DNA of 64,000 nt from Leifsonia sp. AG29 (GTDB lineage Bacteria > Actinomycetota > Actinomycetes > Actinomycetales > Microbacteriaceae), in assembly GCF_009765225.1 (NCBI RefSeq), contig NZ_VMSF01000001.1, positions 2,418,001-2,482,000 on the forward strand. Reading direction: 5' to 3'. The position numbers and the translations under genes are program-made. How positions within the stretch are numbered: position 1 is the first letter of the stretch; the number at the start of each line of letters is the position of its first letter. The notes beneath the pieces are model-generated. The model did no database searches. It worked only from the letters and a program-made list of their open reading frames with translations, and had not been told where the DNA came from. Below, piece by piece: positions 62,337 to 64,000 of the stretch.

Positions 62337-63461
62337 CTAGTGCCCCAGGTACGGCGCGACGACGACTTCGACGCGCTGGAACTCCTTCAGGTCCGAGTAT
62401 CCCGTGGTGGCCATCGAGCGGCGAAGTGCTCCCACCAGATTCGCAGAGCCCTCGGCGACCGGAGCCGGGCCGTACAGGATCTCCTCGAGCGGCGCGACCT
62501 GCCCCACCTGGACCCGGTTTCCGCGCGGGAGCTGGGGGTGGTGCGCCTCCGCACCCCAGTGCCAGCCGCCGCCCGGCGCGTCGGTCGCGCGGGCGAGCGT
62601 CGTACCCAGCATGACGGCGTCCGCGCCGCACGCGATCGCCTTGACGATGTCGCCCGAGCTGCCGAGACCGCCGTCGGCGATGACGTGGACGTACCGGCCG
62701 CCCGACTCGTCCATGTAGTCGCGCCGCGCCCCGGCGACATCGGCGACGGCCGTCGCCATCGGGGCGTGGATGCCCAGCGTGGAGCGCGTGGTGGAGGCGG
62801 CGCCCCCGCCGAACCCGACGAGCACGCCGGCCGCGCCCGTGCGCATGAGGTGCAGGGCCGCGGTGTAGGTGGCCGCGCCTCCCACGATCACGGGCACGTC
62901 GAGCTCGTAGATGAACTTTTTGAGGTTGAGCGGCTCGACATTCTTCGAGACGTGCTCGGCCGACACTGTGGTGCCGCGGATGACGAACAGGTCGACGCCG
63001 GCGTCGACCACCGTCTCGTAGAGCTCCTGAGTGCGCTGAGGCGAGAGCGCGCCCGCGACGGTGACGCCCCCCTCCCGGATCTCGGCGAGGCGGCGCGTCA
63101 CCAGCTCGGGCTTGATCGGCTCCGAGTAGATCTGCTGCATGCGGGCGGTCGCGCGCTCGGCGGGCAGCGACCGGATCTCGGCGAGGAGCGGCTCCGGATC
63201 CTCGTAGCGGGTCCACAGGCCCTCCAGGTCGAGCACGCCGAGGCCGCCGAGCTGCCCGATCATGATGGCGGTCGTCGGCGAGACCACGGAGTCCATCGGG
63301 GCCGCGATGAAGGGGATGGAGAACTGGTAGGCGTCGATCGCCCAGGACACGGAGACGTCCTCGGGGTCGCGCGTGCGGCGGCTCGGCACCACGGCGACGT
63401 CGTCGAAGGCGTACACACGGCGGGCGCGCTTGGCGCGTCCGATCTCGATCTCCATACTCAC
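62337..63461 (-). CDS. guaB3: GuaB3-type IMP dehydrogenase family protein
   Basis: A 374-residue IMPDH/GMPR-family barrel without CBS domains, matching the actinobacterial GuaB3 group. It has PFIAAPMDSVVSP near 50-62, ADGGLGSSGDIVKAI near 265, and the substrate loop GFGGGAASTTR at 217-226. In IMPDH the loop reads GxGSICTTR; here Ser223 takes the place of the catalytic Cys. Normal IMPDH chemistry is therefore doubtful, and its role is open. It is 36 bp upstream of glpD on the same strand and divergent from the aminotransferase. Confidence 0.88.
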   Translation of the reverse strand: MSMEIEIGRAKRARRVYAFDDVAVVPSRRTRDPEDVSVSWAIDAYQFSIPFIAAPMDSVVSPTTAIMIGQLGGLGVLDLEGLWTRYEDPEPLLAEIRSLPAERATARMQQIYSEPIKPELVTRRLAEIREGGVTVAGALSPQRTQELYETVVDAGVDLFVIRGTTVSAEHVSKNVEPLNLKKFIYELDVPVIVGGAATYTAALHLMRTGAAGVLVGFGGGAASTTRSTLGIHAPMATAVADVAGARRDYMDESGGRYVHVIADGGLGSSGDIVKAIACGADAVMLGTTLARATDAPGGGWHWGAEAHHPQLPRGNRVQVGQVAPLEEILYGPAPVAEGSANLVGALRRSMATTGYSDLKEFQRVEVVVAPYLGH

Positions 63462-63503
63462 CCGTTCAGTCTATGGCGGGACCCGATCTGTCAGAGTAGA
63501 CCC

Positions 63504-64000
63504 GTGACCGTCGAAGCAGACCCACTGAGCAGACTCCGCCAGCGGACCAGCGAGAAGTGGCGCGAGTATCCGGACGACGTGCTCCCCCTCTTCGTCGCCG
63601 AGATGGACTACCCGCTCGCCCCTCCCATCGCCTCCGCCCTCCACGCTGCGATCGACCGCAGCGACACCGGGTACATCGGCCCGGACCGCGCGACCCAGGA
63701 GGCGTTCGCCGCTTTCGCGTCGCGGCGGTGGAGCTGGGAGGTCGATCCGGCGCGCGCCCGGACGACCACCGATGTGGGCGTCGTGCTCGTCGAGTCCCTC
63801 CGGATGCTGATCGAACCGGGCGACCGGGTCATCGTGACGCCGCCCGTCTACCCGCCGTTCTACGACTTCATCCCCGAGGCCGGCGGCGTGGTCGAGGAGG
63901 TGCCGCTGCTGCAGGGCGGCGAGGACGGCGCCGGGTGGGCGCTCGACGTCGCCGGGCTGGAGCGGGCGTTCGCCGGTGGGGCCCGCGTGCTCCTCCTGTG
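63504..64000 (+). CDS. MalY/PatB-type PLP aminotransferase (partial)
   Basis: The first 165 codons of a fold-type I PLP enzyme; the window ends inside it. The N-terminus (LRQRTSEKWREYPDDVLPLFVAEMDYP, core PLFVAEMDYPLAPPI) with GYIGPD and TPPVYPPFY matches the MalY/PatB group of cystathionine beta-lyases. The PLP lysine lies beyond the edge. The GTG start at 63504 is 42 bp from the divergent guaB3 start; no strong ribosome binding site is visible. Confidence 0.85.
   Translation, partial: MTVEADPLSRLRQRTSEKWREYPDDVLPLFVAEMDYPLAPPIASALHAAIDRSDTGYIGPDRATQEAFAAFASRRWSWEVDPARARTTTDVGVVLVESLRMLIEPGDRVIVTPPVYPPFYDFIPEAGGVVEEVPLLQGGEDGAGWALDVAGLERAFAGGARVLLL

Noticed and set aside
1-64000. tRNA or rRNA genes.
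   Set aside because: I looked for the TTCGA-type T-loop contexts and acceptor-stem pairs and found none that fold as a tRNA; no rRNA-like sequence seen.

Overview
This window is a contiguous stretch of chromosome from a GC-rich actinobacterium. Gene density is high, GTG starts are common, and many neighbours overlap by four bases (ATGA or GTGA). The gene content (purU next to an NCS1 permease, DUF6350, DUF3817-SURF1, GuaB3, a PcrA with an extended N-terminus, a dimeric-type NADP isocitrate dehydrogenase) fits Microbacteriaceae, in the range of Leifsonia and relatives. That placement is from gene content and memory of the family, not from a search. I see no prophage, insertion sequence, CRISPR-Cas system, tRNA or rRNA.

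Layout. 1-3.8 kb: galactose genes galT-galK, then a metallo-beta-lactamase-fold hydrolase and a gamma-carbonic-anhydrase-like protein. 3.8-4.56 kb: a non-coding convergent intergenic region holding ten 15-bp palindromes in five evenly built pairs, followed by a GC-only low-complexity tract. 4.56-7.4 kb (minus): glyA-folD-ybaK, one-carbon genes behind a ZTP riboswitch. 7.5-9.1 kb: a GH20 hexosaminidase. 9.1-15 kb: a GT-C membrane glycosyltransferase, an aldolase-like protein that has lost its zinc ligands, an MFS exporter, and an NCS1 permease with a cysteine hydrolase. 15-16.3 kb: purU and a small membrane protein.

16.3-25.4 kb is an amino-sugar utilisation locus. nagA (plus) faces a minus-strand run of ROK repressor, lipoprotein binding protein, two permeases, GH3 NagZ-like enzyme, ROK kinase and nagB. 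The pieces describe uptake of a GlcNAc oligosaccharide, hydrolysis, phosphorylation, deacetylation and deamination to fructose-6-phosphate. No ABC ATPase is encoded here, so a shared ATPase elsewhere is implied. A ROK-type operator lies against the repressor start codon.

25.7-31.4 kb: icd, a GNAT and alkyltransferase-like pair, a lipoprotein, a two-component system and a stand-alone receiver. 31.6-35.6 kb: a heterodimeric ABC exporter preceded by a 29-codon leader ORF with a strong ribosome binding site. 35.7-46.7 kb: an LCP cell-wall ligase, a membrane-anchored dimethylargininase-like fusion, a branched-chain amino-acid dehydrogenase, purN-purH, two membrane proteins, and sucCD. 46.9-54 kb: a predicted thioester-bond surface protein with a LAATG sorting signal, an MpaB-type protein, an FUSC protein, PcrA helicase and a GDPD. 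54-64 kb: a BI-1/YccA-type membrane protein, guaA (probably starting at AUU), DUF3817, SURF1, a KhtTU-type potassium/proton antiporter, glpD, guaB3 and the start of a MalY-type aminotransferase cut by the window edge.

The signals I would follow first are the paired palindrome array at 3979-4411, the leader ORF before the ABC exporter, the zinc-less aldolase, the membrane-dimethylargininase fusion, the thioester surface protein and the guaA start.
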